Notes: a model not told the origin generated them from the letters alone. DNA of 64,000 nucleotides from Trichaptum fuscoviolaceum (GCA_910574455.1 CAJSYZ010000009.1:3241040-3305039); one strand, 5' to 3'. Numbered from the stretch's first letter, positions 45,404 to 57,962 are shown. Numbers and translations: made by a program.

Positions 45404-47129
45404 CTACGAAGACGTGCAGGCCTCAAATAGATTGTCCGGTACGTTGCTCTCTAGCAACTTAATGAAACTATCCAAGCTAGTCCACTCCAACCCCTGGACA
45501 GGCGTTCCCTCGAAGAGGAGCCTGACGAAGTGCTGCCTGGAGGGCGTTTGCCAGACCTAATTGACGCACATCAGCATCGCCCACATCCAGAGAAATGTGT
45601 CGATGTATACTCACCTCCATGACGATCTCCGACCCTAGGGCTGGCCACCTCAGAGGTGCGATATTCCCGAACCCGAGTCCCGAAGCGAGCCGGATCATCG
45701 AACCGTCGTGACCGACGTAGAATCGCAGCTTGAACGTCTCACCTCCGGACTGGAAGAGTTTGAAGTTCATTGCGAGTTCCTGAAACATCACACCTGAACA
45801 TCATGTTCGCTCGGTTGAGCAAAGATTGGCTATATGATAAACTGAGAATACATACCAAAGGTGAGTTGGTTGTACGTCGTCGAGTTCTCGGCCGTATTCC
45901 AAATGTAGCTGGGAAATTGCAATTCAGAATGACTTCGGCTGCTGATACGGTCATACACGCACTTGTATTCGAAGTCACCGATAGCATGGACGAGATCTCC
46001 ATCTTCTTCTGAAACACAGGACCCAGTCGAATTGCAAGGCAAAGTGTGGCCATTACAAGTCCGTGAAGTAAACGTATCAAAGAAATGATCGTCTAAAGGC
46101 TATCATGAGCTATATGAGGGCATCAAGCGCGTTACGCTCTTACACCAAGTTGACCAAGCGCTCAGACCAGCGGTTCCGAGGGTTGCGTCCAATCGACTCT
46201 TGAGGTCTGCGAATTGTTCAAGATGGTCCGTCCAAGCCGGCACAGACTGGTAAGCATCCCTAATGTTATCGGCATTGGGGCAGGAATAGTCTGGTGGCAA
46301 AGAGTCGATCTATTATCGTTTCATCAGCCTGAACTAAAAGAAGTAAGCCTTAAGGGCGTACGTTGGACGGTTGGGTAACAAGTGGCCATGATTTCTTAGC
46401 GGTCGCTGGATCCATGCCAAACAGAAGACCTCCAGCAACCTGCTGTGTCCTATCCTCTGTCGAAGTGCGTACCAGTATATCCTTTGTGTTCACAGATGTC
46501 AGGAAGTCCACTTTGTCGTGATATACCGACCAGAAATCCTATGCAAACAATAAGCAGTGAAATCAAAAGCCACAATTTTCTTTCGTAACTTACCTTCCCA
46601 TGCTGTACCGCATCTGCAAGACCTCCAGCTGTCAATTGACCCATGTCGCACGTCCCGTTCCATATCTGACTGAGAAAAGGATGCCACGACGGTATGTCTA
46701 TTTCGTGAAAGACCTGTGCAGTCCCTCCACCGTAGTTCTCCTGGATGAAGTTGGTGCAATCCCAACCGTCGGCAGGGTTTAGCTCGTTCTCACTTGGGTA
46801 CAAATTGTCTGGCGTTCGCTGTCATTTTGTAAGCATCTGTACCCTGAAGTTGATCAAGAAGTACGCACCTTATGATGTCGCATCATTACATTCATATAAA
46901 CCAGTTTCGAACCCGAGACATTCGTCGGCGTTGTATAGTGAGCGGCATTGACATGGGGGGCATTGCAGTAGTTGTACGTGTTCCACGGCAGAGACGACGG
47001 AGTCTTTGAAGTGTTGTACACGCCAGGAATGCTCGTGTTGATACCTGACGTCTCGTTCGAACCAAGTACTCCTATGGGCACTATTGAGAGTACGACGAAC
47101 AGCGTCAGAGAAGTTGTTCGGTATGCCAT
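45404..47129 (-). CDS. Secreted histidine acid phosphatase (RHxxRTP / HD)
   Basis: ATG 47129; exon 1 47129-46869, exon 2 46818-46593 and further exons joined in phase; stop TAG 45406-45404. Signal peptide TSLTLFVVLSIVPIGVLG. The catalytic RHGxRxP motif, split by intron 1, reads MMRHHK plus RTPDNLYPSE, so Gly is replaced by His. Other landmarks: WDCTNFIQENYGGGTAQVF, GTCDMGQLTAGGLADAVQHG, ILVRTSTEDRTQQVAGGLLF (the second Arg-containing motif) and YVGHDGSMIRLASGL (the HD proton donor). Many N-glycosylation sites and Cys pairs fit secretion. Branch-2 histidine phosphatase (acid phosphatase/phytase superfamily) releasing phosphate from organic esters outside the cell; exact substrate not predictable. 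Confidence 0.88.
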
Positions 47130-48124
47130 GGGCACTGCACTCGCTTGACGATGTACATGCTATTCCGTTCGACACTCCATCATTTATAGCCAGAGGCTGC
47201 ATGTACTGAGCCCACAAACGTGCGTTGTAATGAGGAAGAACGGTCGCTGGCGGTTGGACTCTGCTTGAAAGTAGCGTCAAGGAACGAACGGTCGGCACTG
47301 GGATCACTGGCATGTGACCTCTCGCACCATCATCGCCGAGGACGAAGCACTACTTTTGCTTCTTCTCGCTGATGAGCTGCGTGCTGTCGCCTTTCATTTG
47401 ACAAAGCCGAAGTAAGACTCAACACTGAACGTCTTACGAATCCAGATGGATAGTATCGGCATTGAACTCCCAAAGGCAATATCAGTTTCCGCATCTCCTT
47501 GAACACCATTATCTGAATATCAAGTTTTACGAAGTTCATCTCTGGTTGCCTAGAACGCGTTAGGGGATGTCCACTGGTGGATTGAGGGGTTGAAGGATGG
47601 AGTCCGTTCAAAGCCTTCATTGCTAGAAGCGTTGAGTTCATCCCAGACAATCGCTCGCAGTTCCATCGGAAGGTGACAACTCCTATCAAATCATGTTGAA
47701 CAGGCTCAGGCTCGCCAACGCCCACGATACTGTTTGAATGAGCGTCTTACATTGGGTGTTCTTGCGAAAATTGGCGGCACCATTTATGCAGACAGAAACA
47801 TTGAAGAGCTAATGACCTTGAGCTGGACACAACGAGCATCCGCCATGGACGTGTATGTCTAAGAAGCTCGACAGAAGAGATGAACTTCAGAGGATCAGAG
47901 GCCTTCGGTACCAGGAAATGGTGGGCAGAAAAAAAGGGAAGCAATTGGATCGCAGTCAGGGACCGATTGCAAGTCGTCGCCAACTCAAACTCAACATCTC
48001 CTTTCCCTTCTTTCATGACCAACACCACTCTATCTCATCCAGCACCTTTCCATCTCTCTGCCACTCATCTGTAGTGTTCTTACCCACACAAACCATATCG
48101 CTCATATTTAGCGAACAACAGATT
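47130..48124. other. Intergenic; one unassigned open frame
   Basis: A minus-strand open frame at about 47330-47725 (131 codons) lacks a recognised domain and an ATG context and is not called. The rest is promoter space for the phosphatase and the F-box pseudogene. Confidence 0.35.
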
Positions 48125-49880
48125 ATGCATCCCGGTCTACTTGACCTTCCCATCGAGCTTCGAGAAAAGATATTTCTCAACCTCTCTATTCAAGATCTGG
48201 CATCTACGTTATGCTTGAATGGCAGCCTTTACCGGACATTCAAGAACTCTGCAGAGATCCAGTATTCTCTGACATTGCAGAGATACGGAATGGTTGATGG
48301 CGGCACATCCTGGTCTATAATTGATAAGCTGGCTGAGCTGCTGCGTAGGGAGGAAGCATGGAGAATATTGGATCTGTCAAGACGTGCAACTGTGAAGATG
48401 CCACAGCAATCGACCATAGATGTCCGCTCCCATTCTTTATCTTCGAGAGATGTGAGCCTCATCATATCTGATCAGAGTAGTCTAAGGCTAACACACGCTT
48501 TCCTCCCAGAGAAAATAGCGGAGCAGACGAAATCACCCTTCATTAAAGACAATTCTCGACTGGCCTTTCCCATCCACTTGCTGATCGACCAGAGATTCTT
48601 GTCGGATGCGCCAAAAGAATACGAAGCAACCCCTCGACTTTGATGGAGATCGTTGGCCCTTGCCTGATTCTGCTTTTATCTTGGCCTCAATCTATCGAAG
48701 AAACGAGACAGACATCCTTCTGTTGGTAAATTGGTGGACTGGCGAGATTGTTATCGTTGGTTACTTTACGTTATCGCCTAGTGTGAAAGTCACTGATGTC
48801 CTGTCTTATTAATAGAGAAGATTGGCCTGTCCGAACTTATGGCGGAATTGTCTTCCTTACCCATGACCTCGTTCTCCTCCCAAAACAACCGCAAAGGCAT
48901 TTGAGGTCGTCCAGCTCCCAGATCTCACGAAGGCAGGCGATACCTCTTTCAGCACGTTCAAGCGTATCGCGCGATTGCACACACCACGAATGCGTGAGCA
49001 CTGCGTCATCCTTAAGGCTTTCTGTTGGGTGAGCCCGAATCCACCCTGCGCATCGCACCACAAGAGCCGCGTCGATCTTGTGTGGGCAAAAAGCTCGTCA
49101 GCGTCCTTTCTTCGTCGACGCCTCTCGCGCACTCATGTCGGTACAATTCGCGATGCATGATACCAATGCGATGTCCTTGGCCGAACGAGGTCGCTAGATC
49201 GGGAACTTGGATCGACTGGATCTCTTAGTCCCCCGCCATGCGCTCGTTGAGGCAATTCGTTTTCATGTCAGGCCCGACGGGCAAAGTGAAGCTCGCACAA
49301 CGGCGGAGGATGACTACATGGAAGAAGACCCATCGATTGTCGATGTTCCATGGAAGCTTTAGGGACCCGGTAATGTTTGATGGTACAGGAGCTGTGGAAT
49401 AACCGTTCGCCGTACAGCGATGACCTCCGGTCAACGTACCATTGACTTTGTCGAGCACAGGGATTTAGTGGTGAAGGATTTCAACCCGTATACAGTAAAG
49501 CGCATGCGTGCAGCCTTAAAAGCCGCCCAGCCAAGGGAAGGGAAAGAGCTATGGCTGGATGATTTCACACACGCTTAATTAAGCGAATCCCACTACCGCA
49601 GCGATTTGGACCAGAAATACCTTCATAGGATCTTCTCGGATCACGTTGAATCAAATGAACTGCCCTATGTCGAGACCGTGAAGGATATCTCAGACATGTG
49701 CATTGAATTTGAAGAAGGTGCTTTGATAGATGAGGAACGGATCATCGGGCTGAAGGTAAGCCGCTTCTCGCTCAGTTTTAGAACACCGCTCAAAAGTATG
49801 AAGCTTTCCCTTGCAGCGTGATCGACTTGCAAGGTCCATAATGTCCATCGATAAATTCGATGTTATCACGATGTAGGTCC
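48125..49880 (+). pseudogene. F-box gene pseudogene (four-exon family)
   Basis: ATG 48125 and F-box LLDLPIELREKIFLNLSIQD are intact, then GMVDGGTSWSIIDKLAELL. About 60 codons of exon 1 are deleted before CGAGAGAT|GTGAGC, the ancestral donor. In exon 2 the family motif LHLRQFSTG has become LH-stop-RQFSTG (CAT TAA AGA CAA). Further on, LLLVNWWTGEIVIV is still readable only in a shifted frame, YGGIVFLTHDLVLLPK follows, another in-frame stop is near 49575, and the last pieces (ELPYVETVKD, DEERIIGLK, FDVITM with TAG near 49876) are intact. The terminal donor and acceptor also survive. Confidence 0.85.
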
Positions 49881-51056
49881 ATATCATAGGAGAAGTCGGA
49901 TCCGTACTGGGGAAACGCACCTTCTAGTTCATTAATATGGATAAACTTGTCTCAGACTTGTTTTGACATTGTCTTCAATATTGTCTTCTCGCCCATATTT
50001 CTTAGCGTGCATTCACCGAATTCCGTTTCAATTCAGAGACTTGCGACAGATACGCAATCGATCAAGTAAAGGGCTTTTAAAAGCAAGTTTACTTCTGTTA
50101 CCGCGCATTTTCTTCCAAAAAGGTGTCAAGGAAAGAGCTCAAAGAATTTCCACTTCATGCTCATGGTCATATGTTGCTGTATTTGTGAGTCATCGGACTT
50201 GACTCTGCCTTCGTCCTACGCCATGGGCTTCTCCGTGCATTTGGGCCTTCTAAAGCCTCTGACCGGATAAAGCGTTTGCGATTACATCTTTCACTCGATT
50301 CAAACTTCGACAGAAACAGATCGTCTCCGATTCTGTCACTTCATGTTTATCTGACTACAGTATGTCACTGCAGACAACCGAGTCAGCAAAAGGTCCGTAA
50401 GTTCATGTAGTTACTCCGGTGAGTAACCACTAGCTAGGCCTTACTCTATTTATTGCTAAAATCTACTTCTCTAAGGTACTGTACATACTGCAGTCAGCAC
50501 TTGGACAGTGTTGCATGTCTGTCATGTTGTGTAGCCTTGTGAGCTTATCAGACCTGGATGAAAAGTACAGAGGAAACCATGGGAAACTTGAATAGGTAAG
50601 TATTAGTACACTCCAAGCTGTCAGTGGGCTGTTGTCTTCCATTACTTTACCTCATGCTAGTGTGGGACACATGACTCTTTATTTACTAGGGATCCTCGTG
50701 ACAATGCTTCTCATCGATGAACAATTGCTCCGTCTATATAGAGTGGGGGGGTTGAGGGTCGGGAAAGACCGACTCCTTCTCGACCTGGGCTCCGTAATCC
50801 TCTCCCTACAACAATCGTCTTCAACGCCATCACAGATCCATACACAAAGGACTGTCCTGAAAGATCAATGTGACATAAGGTTCCATTTTTTCACCTTTTC
50901 AAACCTCATAGTTACGGCTCGTAGACATCCAACAAGATCACCTCACTGATCCCGAACGATCTTTCCACCTTTTTCTACGTGGACATCAGGTATCTGATTA
51001 TTATGACGTTTCTTATATTTCCACTCATTTTGTTCCATGGTTTCAGGATTTCCAAA
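49881..51056. other. Intergenic; scattered coding-like pieces
   Basis: Coding-like fragments occur, for example NPLPTTIVFNAITDPYTKDC near 50795-50855 and LRLVDIQQDHLTDPERSFHL near 50912-50985 before GTATCTG. They may be earlier exons of the locus at 51057, but no complete model could be built. Confidence 0.35.
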
Positions 51057-51539
51057 ATGCCCGTTGGCATCGTACAAGTGATGAACAATACAAGCCGCAC
51101 GGTCCATTACCACAACCTTTAGAGCGGCCACAAGATTGACATCAAACCAAAGACGTACCAGTACGAAAACAATGATTGGATTCCAAGCTCCAACTTCTAC
51201 GACGATACTATCCCGTTTTCGAGCTCGAGTCGTATCGAAGTCAAGTTAGATAATGGACCAATCGTAGACATCTCTGATCACGACTGGAAGTTTCGCATGG
51301 TTGGCCCTGTTGATGGTACAGGTGAGAGGGCAGAAGCAGAATATGGGTCATTGAAGAACGGTGGGCAGTACATTTTAAGGCTGGACGAAGTGGATGACGG
51401 GCGGGTAAAGAGGTGTGCTTTCTCATTCTTGGAATACGAGGACAAATATAAAGTCACCGCTGGCTATGTTGCTGCGCAGCTAATACAGCACGCGGCTCCA
51501 GTCGTTGCCTTAGTTTTAATGGCCATATTCCTCTGAGTC
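51057..51539 (+). pseudogene. Unknown protein, one in-frame stop, C-terminal hydrophobic tail
   Basis: From ATG 51057: MPVGIVQVMNNTSRTVHYHN then L-stop (TAG 51120-51122), SGHKIDIKPKTYQYENNDWI, VKLDNGPIVDISDHDWKFRM and KNGGQYILRLDEVDDGR. It ends with the hydrophobic segment APVVALVLMAIFL and TGA. Apart from the TAG the frame is coherent for 160 codons. Alternatives: TTTAG at 51118-51122 is a splice acceptor, or the first ~60 codons are read in the frame starting DFQNARWHRTSDEQY, which is also open. No family recognised. Confidence 0.4.
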
Positions 51540-53448
51540 GTCCCCGTCGAGCTCATGCTAAGACGATGATGTAACCCCTTCCTTTCAAGTATGCTGTATC
51601 ATCGTATGCAACTATCTATGATTCAACGTCGCTTCAAAGTGCTCTCAGTACTATGTAGGTAGAATAGACCTGTATCAATAGGCTGTACTTATGCAGTGCC
51701 AAATTCGACTTGCTACTCTTCTTTTTATCGCAGGCGGACAATTGGCACTGCCGCATACTGGAACATAAATTGACTCAGCGTCTGAGTCATATTGCACGAT
51801 TGTTTATTAGATGGATACCAAATCGACTGCATGAGGAATGGCATCTCGGATGCAGAGATTCAGAAATACAGATATTATCCCTCTCATGCCGACCGAAGGC
51901 ACGGCTCGGTACTGATGATGAAAACAGGCAGTTATTTAGTACCGATGACAGGAATTCTAGTGCGATTGGGATTACTGGTAATACTGATGAAACAGGATTT
52001 TTTCAATTCTATCATTTTACGATTTTCTGACTTGCGCATCATCGAATTCTGTATGCAGACATCCAGAACTACATGTAGCCACTCTGGTACTATCATAGTA
52101 CTAGAGTCTCCATCATCAGAGCGACCTTGTACAAGATGCACGAAGCTTAATAGTTAGTCCACACAAAGTTTTGTTGAGTATTTCGACCTCCTCAACGCCC
52201 GTCATTGTCGAGAACAAGGAGTCCCACGAGAGTATCCGCAGAGGCAGTATTAAGATGGCATGTTCACGGCGTGCCATAGTGAGCCCTGCATTACGAAACC
52301 TTTGATGTGGTTCGCTGGATGGTTCGATGAGTGACTCAGTGATGATTCATCTTGATTCTCGACAAGACACAGAAGAGCTACACGCATGCCAGTGAACACG
52401 GTCCGGTAGGAATCGTCTTCGTTGATTTTGCAACTCGCAGGATTTCGGATTTCCTATATTTTCCGCAATGCACAAAAGTAAAATCAGGTCATGTGCGAGG
52501 AAGGCAAACCCATGCTAATATTATGCTTGACTAGGATTTCTCATAATATAACTTTGTCCCTGCGTGTAAAAAGTGAGTGAAGACGTCTTGCTGTACATAA
52601 CATCGGATAGTACGGGCCAACGATTCCAATCACGACTTCGCAATGGTAAGAGTTTTGAGCTGCAATGTTTTATCTCCGATCACTTCGCCGGGTGTGGATG
52701 GCCAGTCGGGAGTATACTGAGGTGAGTGATAATATCGTCTTCATCATCTTTGCCATTACTAGAGAAAATAGCAGGAGGAATTAGAGGTCATATAGTCAAG
52801 AGATCTGGAGGAGAGGGACTCACGTCTCTTGAAGGGAAATACCGACATCCACTAAACGGTCCGAAATGATTCTCTTAGTTAGGCGTCTTCGAAGACTATC
52901 AAACCAGTGTTACAACAAACAGATCAAAGAACCTACTTGATTCAGTTTCGCGAGAATCCCCTGGACGAGGAGATCATGGACGCGGTATGAGGTGATCGTA
53001 GATTAGAAGTTGTCCAAGAGTTTCTCCTCTGCCAACAGCTCCTTCGGCTAATCACACAGGTATTTGGGTTTGCCACCATCGTCCACTTCATATCTCCGCA
53101 ATACAGGAGAATACTGCGGTCCTGTAGAGATCTTGGTTGTCCTTCAGAAGCTACGGTCTATGCAAGACGCGGACACAAGAAAGAGAGGAATGCAGTTATT
53201 CATGAGAAGCTTGGAAAAAGGACGACAAGATATCCTCAGGGCATAATTAAACCTTGCTAATAATGAGTGCAGCGAGAAGCAACCATTTCTTTGTGGTGGA
53301 GGAAAAGAACTTGAAAGATGTGGGAAGTTTGCTCAGACACGAACACCGGCAACAATGTCAACGCCGACTCAGAGTCTTTCAGCTTCGCCACCTCTTCTCC
53401 TTTATCCACTAATCCTCTTAAACATTTTCTACATCAAAGCCAAAAAGG
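51540..53448. other. Intergenic, about 1.9 kb
   Basis: No supported gene; open frames are short and featureless. The 3' part is the promoter of the F-box gene at 53449; it does not contain the direct repeat found before the 13507 gene. Confidence 0.45.
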
Positions 53449-55354
53449 ATGTCTTCAGGCCTACTCAACCTCCTTCCCATCGAACTTTTGGAGAAGATAC
53501 TCATCTATCTCTCTGGTCCGGACCTTACAGCTGCGTCATGCCTCAACAGCAGTATGTACAAGATTATCAAGGATTCTGTGGAGATTCAATATTCTCTGGC
53601 TTTGGAGATGCACGGAATGGCTGACGGTGACAAGTCCCAGTCGATTAAGGACAAATTGACGGAGCTGTTGCGTAGGGAGAAAGCATGGATGTCACTCGAT
53701 CTTTCCCGACGTGTATCTGTGAAGGTGCCACATAATCCATCTCATATTTACGACCTATCTGGTGGTGTTTATCTGCTAGGAGATTGCGAACAATTCACGG
53801 AAACGCGCGATACCAAATCACTGAGGTTTTGTGATCTTACTAGCTGTAGAAATGGGCCTGCCATACGCGAGGAGACTTGGCGTAAGATGTCTATTCCGGA
53901 TAGCATCGTGGATGTAGGCTTTGCGCTTCAAGAGCATGATCTGATAGGTATCATTGGTCTTCGAAAGATGTGAGTCTCTATGTAGCTTGTCAGTTTGATT
54001 ATATGCTGAGGCTCTCAAACAGTGAGCGTAGCAGAGAAGATGATATCATCCTTCATCTGAGGCAGTTCTCTACTGGCCTATCTCACCCGCATGCAGTCCG
54101 GTCAGAGGTCCCCGTCGGCCGCTCTGTGAAGTCGTGGCGCAAACTTTCGATTATGATGGAGATCGTTGGCCCGTGCTTGATGTTGCTTCTGTCATGGCCT
54201 CTCTCGGCGGAAGATAGCAGTATAGACATTCTTCTGCTGGTGAATTGGTGGACTGGAGAGATTGTCATAGTGTGTATTCTCATTACATTGTATATTTTAC
54301 ACATCACTCATACGTTGTTTTCAAAGAGAGAAGAGGCGCCGAGCCGGACGTATGACGGATTCGTCTTCCTCACGTCCGACCTCGTTCTACTCCCGAACTC
54401 ATTTGCTGAGACATTTGAGGTTCTGCAGCTTCCGGACCTCACAAAGCCAGGCGATACCTCTCCCAACGCGTTCAAGCGCATCGCACGCCTGGGCTTGCCT
54501 CGAATGAATTTGAACTTTGGCATCTTCAACATCACATGCCGAGCGGACCCTAACCCGTTCGGTGCGCCGCACCCAAAACGCGAAGATGTACGCGAATGGC
54601 AAAGATCGCACTCACGCCCCTTCTCCGCCGACCCCTCCCGTGCACTTGTACTTGCGCACATCCTCATTCGCGAGAGCGATTTGCGTCAGGGACCTCAGCC
54701 TCATTGGCGTTTGCGTTGGCATCGGCTGAACTTGGTATTCCACCGGTATGCAATTGTCGATGCAATCCATGCACAAGCCCAAGAACCACGCGTGATGGAC
54801 GATGAGGGCGAAGAAGGGCGGGACATAGATATTCCTTGGAACAAGTGGGCCCCTGGCAACGTGCGCTTTTGGGTGGGCGACGAGGAACACTCTGTTTGGA
54901 TTACGACAACCGCTGGTCAGCGATTTGCTGGGCTGGACATGGACGGTCAATTGGTGGTGAAGAATTTCAATCCATATGCAGTAAAGCGCATGCGTGCATT
55001 GGATACCGACGAGATGCAAGAGGACCTAGCATTGGGCGAATCTACAAATGTAGAGCTCTTTGACACGTACGAACGTACCAGCGCAGATCACGGGTGTCTT
55101 GAGACGGTTTTTTCGATCGATGACACTGGGTTTGAGGAGCTGCCATTTGTCGAGACTGTTTCGGACCTCTCGAGTCTGGGCAAGGAATTTAATAGTGTTC
55201 TAATGGATGAGGAGCGGATCATTGGGCTTATAGTAAGTCGACATGCAGAAGTGTTCAAGGGGAGCTATCGGACTTCTAACTCACTCAAATTTTGCTCTTA
55301 CAGCAAGACCCGGACTCAAATGAAGTAATCAAATTTGATGTTATTTCGATGTAG
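53449..55354 (+). CDS. F-box protein, four-exon family (intact, closest relative of 13507 gene)
   Basis: Exons 53449-53969, 54023-54269, 54327-55232 and 55304-55354 in phase; 574 aa. Exon 1 (521 nt) and exon 4 (51 nt) have exactly the same lengths as in the 13507 gene. F-box: LLPIELLEKILIYLSGPDL. Then GDKSQSIKDKLTELLRREKA, DLSRRVSVKVPHNPSHIYDL, LLLVNWWTGEIVIV, GFVFLTSDLVLLPNS, TTAGQRFAGLDMDGQLVVK, FNPYAVKRMRAL, ELPFVETVSDLSSLG and DEERIIGL, ending FDVISM. All donors are canonical. Likely SCF substrate receptor; target unknown. Confidence 0.88.
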
Positions 55355-56197
55355 GATTATTTTGAGGACCAACACAACAATTGTTGGATTTGCTCCTTTG
55401 CTCCTCAAATTTATAGTCAACTTTCTTTATGCGGGCCCGCTCTTCTGCACTTATCGCACAGGTATATCGCAGGTACGCAGACAGTTTGTCCAGTTTCCGC
55501 ATGCATTCTTTGATCCTGCGGCTCCTGCGCCCTTTGTGCGGTGCAGGGACGTAACGGCTAAATCGTTCACAATGAATAGTACTGTCTGACCTGTCCGAGT
55601 TCAAGTTCGCCACAGTCATACTACCAGTACTACTAGTACTACTACACGTGATCGCTGGTCAGTAACATGGCTGGTCAAAGCGTGTTTTATTGCATGGCAC
55701 GTTTAGAATGTCAATCTGTTTCATAGTAAACGCTCATAACGGACAACCTTCTGTGATGATATCGAGTAAGCCCTTTACTATAGTAAAATTCGCCCAATTT
55801 CCCCTTTGTGGAAGGACCAGCTACTAACATATATCCGCTCTGACAGATCTTGCTTGCAAACCGACGATAAGGACAAAAGATAACCACTAGCAACAATAGG
55901 AGATCTACTCTAGCATATAGTGACTTCTGAGCTTTGAGCGCTTATTTGTACGAGGTGCTCATTGAAATCAAGTCTTGTCGACAATTCATGAAAAACTGCC
56001 TCACCCTGCCTGGTTTGCCTCATTTCGAATGCGTGGTGAAACCTCGAGCCTCAGCTATTACAAGAGGTAGGGGCCATATTGTTAGTGCACGTTCTCGCAC
56101 GTCGGCGAGGCCCTTCATGGGTTGGCTTCACTCCTTGACCCTATACATTCTATTCCAACGTACTGGGTAAGGAGAAACTTCGAAAACGCTCACATCT
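55355..56197. other. Intergenic
   Basis: No gene seen. A short AGTACTACT repeat lies near 55622-55645. Confidence 0.4.
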
Positions 56198-57962
56198 ATG
56201 GGTCAACTGGTCAGCAATGCGCGCGCACCGATATTCAACTCTCGCAGGCAGCAAAATCCTCCGAACGCAGCCGTTGCCCTCGATTCTGTCTTCTCGAACC
56301 GCCCTATATCCGTCGCCTATGTTCGAAGCGACACTACGTCCCGGTCACACTCGCATTCTCGAAGGCGTAGTGTTCTGCGCAGGCCTGCTCGTTCGGAGGC
56401 GCCGTCGCGACGTACGTCGGCAAGTCACCGGAGTCGCCGGTTTAGCATCTTCCTGGCACGTCCGGTTTATCCGACCTTGAGAAGGGCAGGGCCCAGCATC
56501 GTGGTCTGCATTTCTCTCACCCGGGCTATCTTCTCACATATACTAACGATCTGTTTTTGCAGCACTCCAACTTTGCGACACCCTTATCCGAAGATGCGAG
56601 CTACGGGAATGACAACGTCTCACGCTATTGTGATGTTTGCAGTGATCATATCAACATAGACCTTCATATCGTAAGGATCATACTTGTTCCGCGGATATGC
56701 CTGTTTCTGAGTTATCGTACTGCAGCATAACCAGTACGCCGAAAATCACAGACAAGATGACGATTATTGGTCCATCGAGAATGCTCGTATTCCTTGGTGC
56801 AATTTCTGCCGCATCTATTTCTCCAGCCAGTCGCTTTACCGCAAGGTGGGTTTTTGCGAAGTAGGGAGAAACGACCCTGTTAATTGCATCTTTGTCGTCA
56901 TGTAGCACATTATGTCGGTCATGCGACACAATAGACGTCTACTTGAATCAGAAAGAAACGGCACCACGGAAGTTGCCAGCGGGTCAAATGCCGCGCTTCC
57001 TGCACATACGACTCATTCTCGATCCGACGATCAACTTGTTCGGACTGTTGGCGTTGACCGACTGCACTGCATTCCTTGCGATAGATTCTTCAGCACCGAC
57101 GAAGAATTAAGGGAGGTGAGCTTTTACGTCTTTTCATAACCCCATCTCTGTTGAGCCCGACTGCCTTTGATAGCACCAACTAGCAGCCGGCTGCACATTT
57201 ATCGTTGATGGTATTTATGGTCCTGCCTTGATAACAAGTCGAGAATCGGAGATTCCTCCACTTCCTCCAACACGAAGCAATTCGACCTTCTCTCGGTTCT
57301 CACGCGCGTCGAGGAGCAGCAATGCTATAATACATGCGAGGCGGAGAACGCGACCACAAGCGCTATACGGTTCACTTTCTCGAGATCGTTCTCGGTCATA
57401 CAGCCGGGTCAACCCTCCGAGGCCATTCCGATCTGTATCGACAGGTCTTGCAGAGTCTTCCGCTTCTGGTCGACCTACGGCAGAGAGTCGGCAACCTTCG
57501 TTTGAAGAGTGGGTTGCATCTACGTTCCGAGGGTCGCCACCGACTTCGCTCCGAACAGACGTTGAATCCACTGCAACCTCATCCACTTCCCGCCGCTCCT
57601 CTTTTCTCATGGCCGCAGTTCGTCGGGCGAGGCATGCGATCGTTGTATATCGTCGGAGCAGCGTCGCCAATCAGACTGGCAGTTCGGATGAACTCGAGAT
57701 GACCGCAACGTCTGCGAAAACCTTCGCGTATCCGTGTAGCATATGCATGAGCGAAGGAGAAGAATTGAGTTCGCTTGCGTGCGGACACGTTTATGGGTCC
57801 GAGTAAGTCACCGTTCCGCCCTCTTCCCCATTTCTTCTTTGCCTGACTAATGCTTTCTTTTCTTTCAGATGCCTCCGCACAGCATTGCGTAGAAAACACG
57901 AATGCCCTTTATGCCGGAAGTATGCCCAACCCAGTGACATGCGGAGAATCTACCTCACTTGA
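56198..57962 (+). CDS. Tandem C2H2-like zinc-finger plus C-terminal RING protein
   Basis: Six exons in phase: 56198-56500, 56563-56670, 56726-56845, 56906-57115, 57174-57802 and 57869-57962; 487 aa. N-terminus MGQLVS fits an N-myristoylation signal. A Ser/Arg-rich region follows. Three fingers: CDVCSDHINIDLHI-H, WCNFCRIYFSSQSLYRK-H and CIPCDRFFSTDEELRE-H. In each, the intron falls exactly before the first His. Then a long Ser/Arg-rich stretch and a C-terminal RING: YPCSICMSEGEELSSLACGH, VYGSE plus CLRTALRRKHECPLCRK. The fifth zinc ligand (canonical HVYC) is Gly here. Probable E3 ligase, perhaps membrane-tethered. The exon-1 donor (GTGGTC) is weak; the others are good. Confidence 0.8.

Noticed and set aside
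47330..47725. 131-codon minus-strand open frame
   Set aside because: No recognised motif, no clear ATG and no signal of splicing; could be real, but it is not supported.
57334..57702. Second open frame overlapping the Ser/Arg-rich exon of the RING gene
   Set aside because: Shadow frame; the RING gene frame is fixed by zinc-binding motifs and intron phases.
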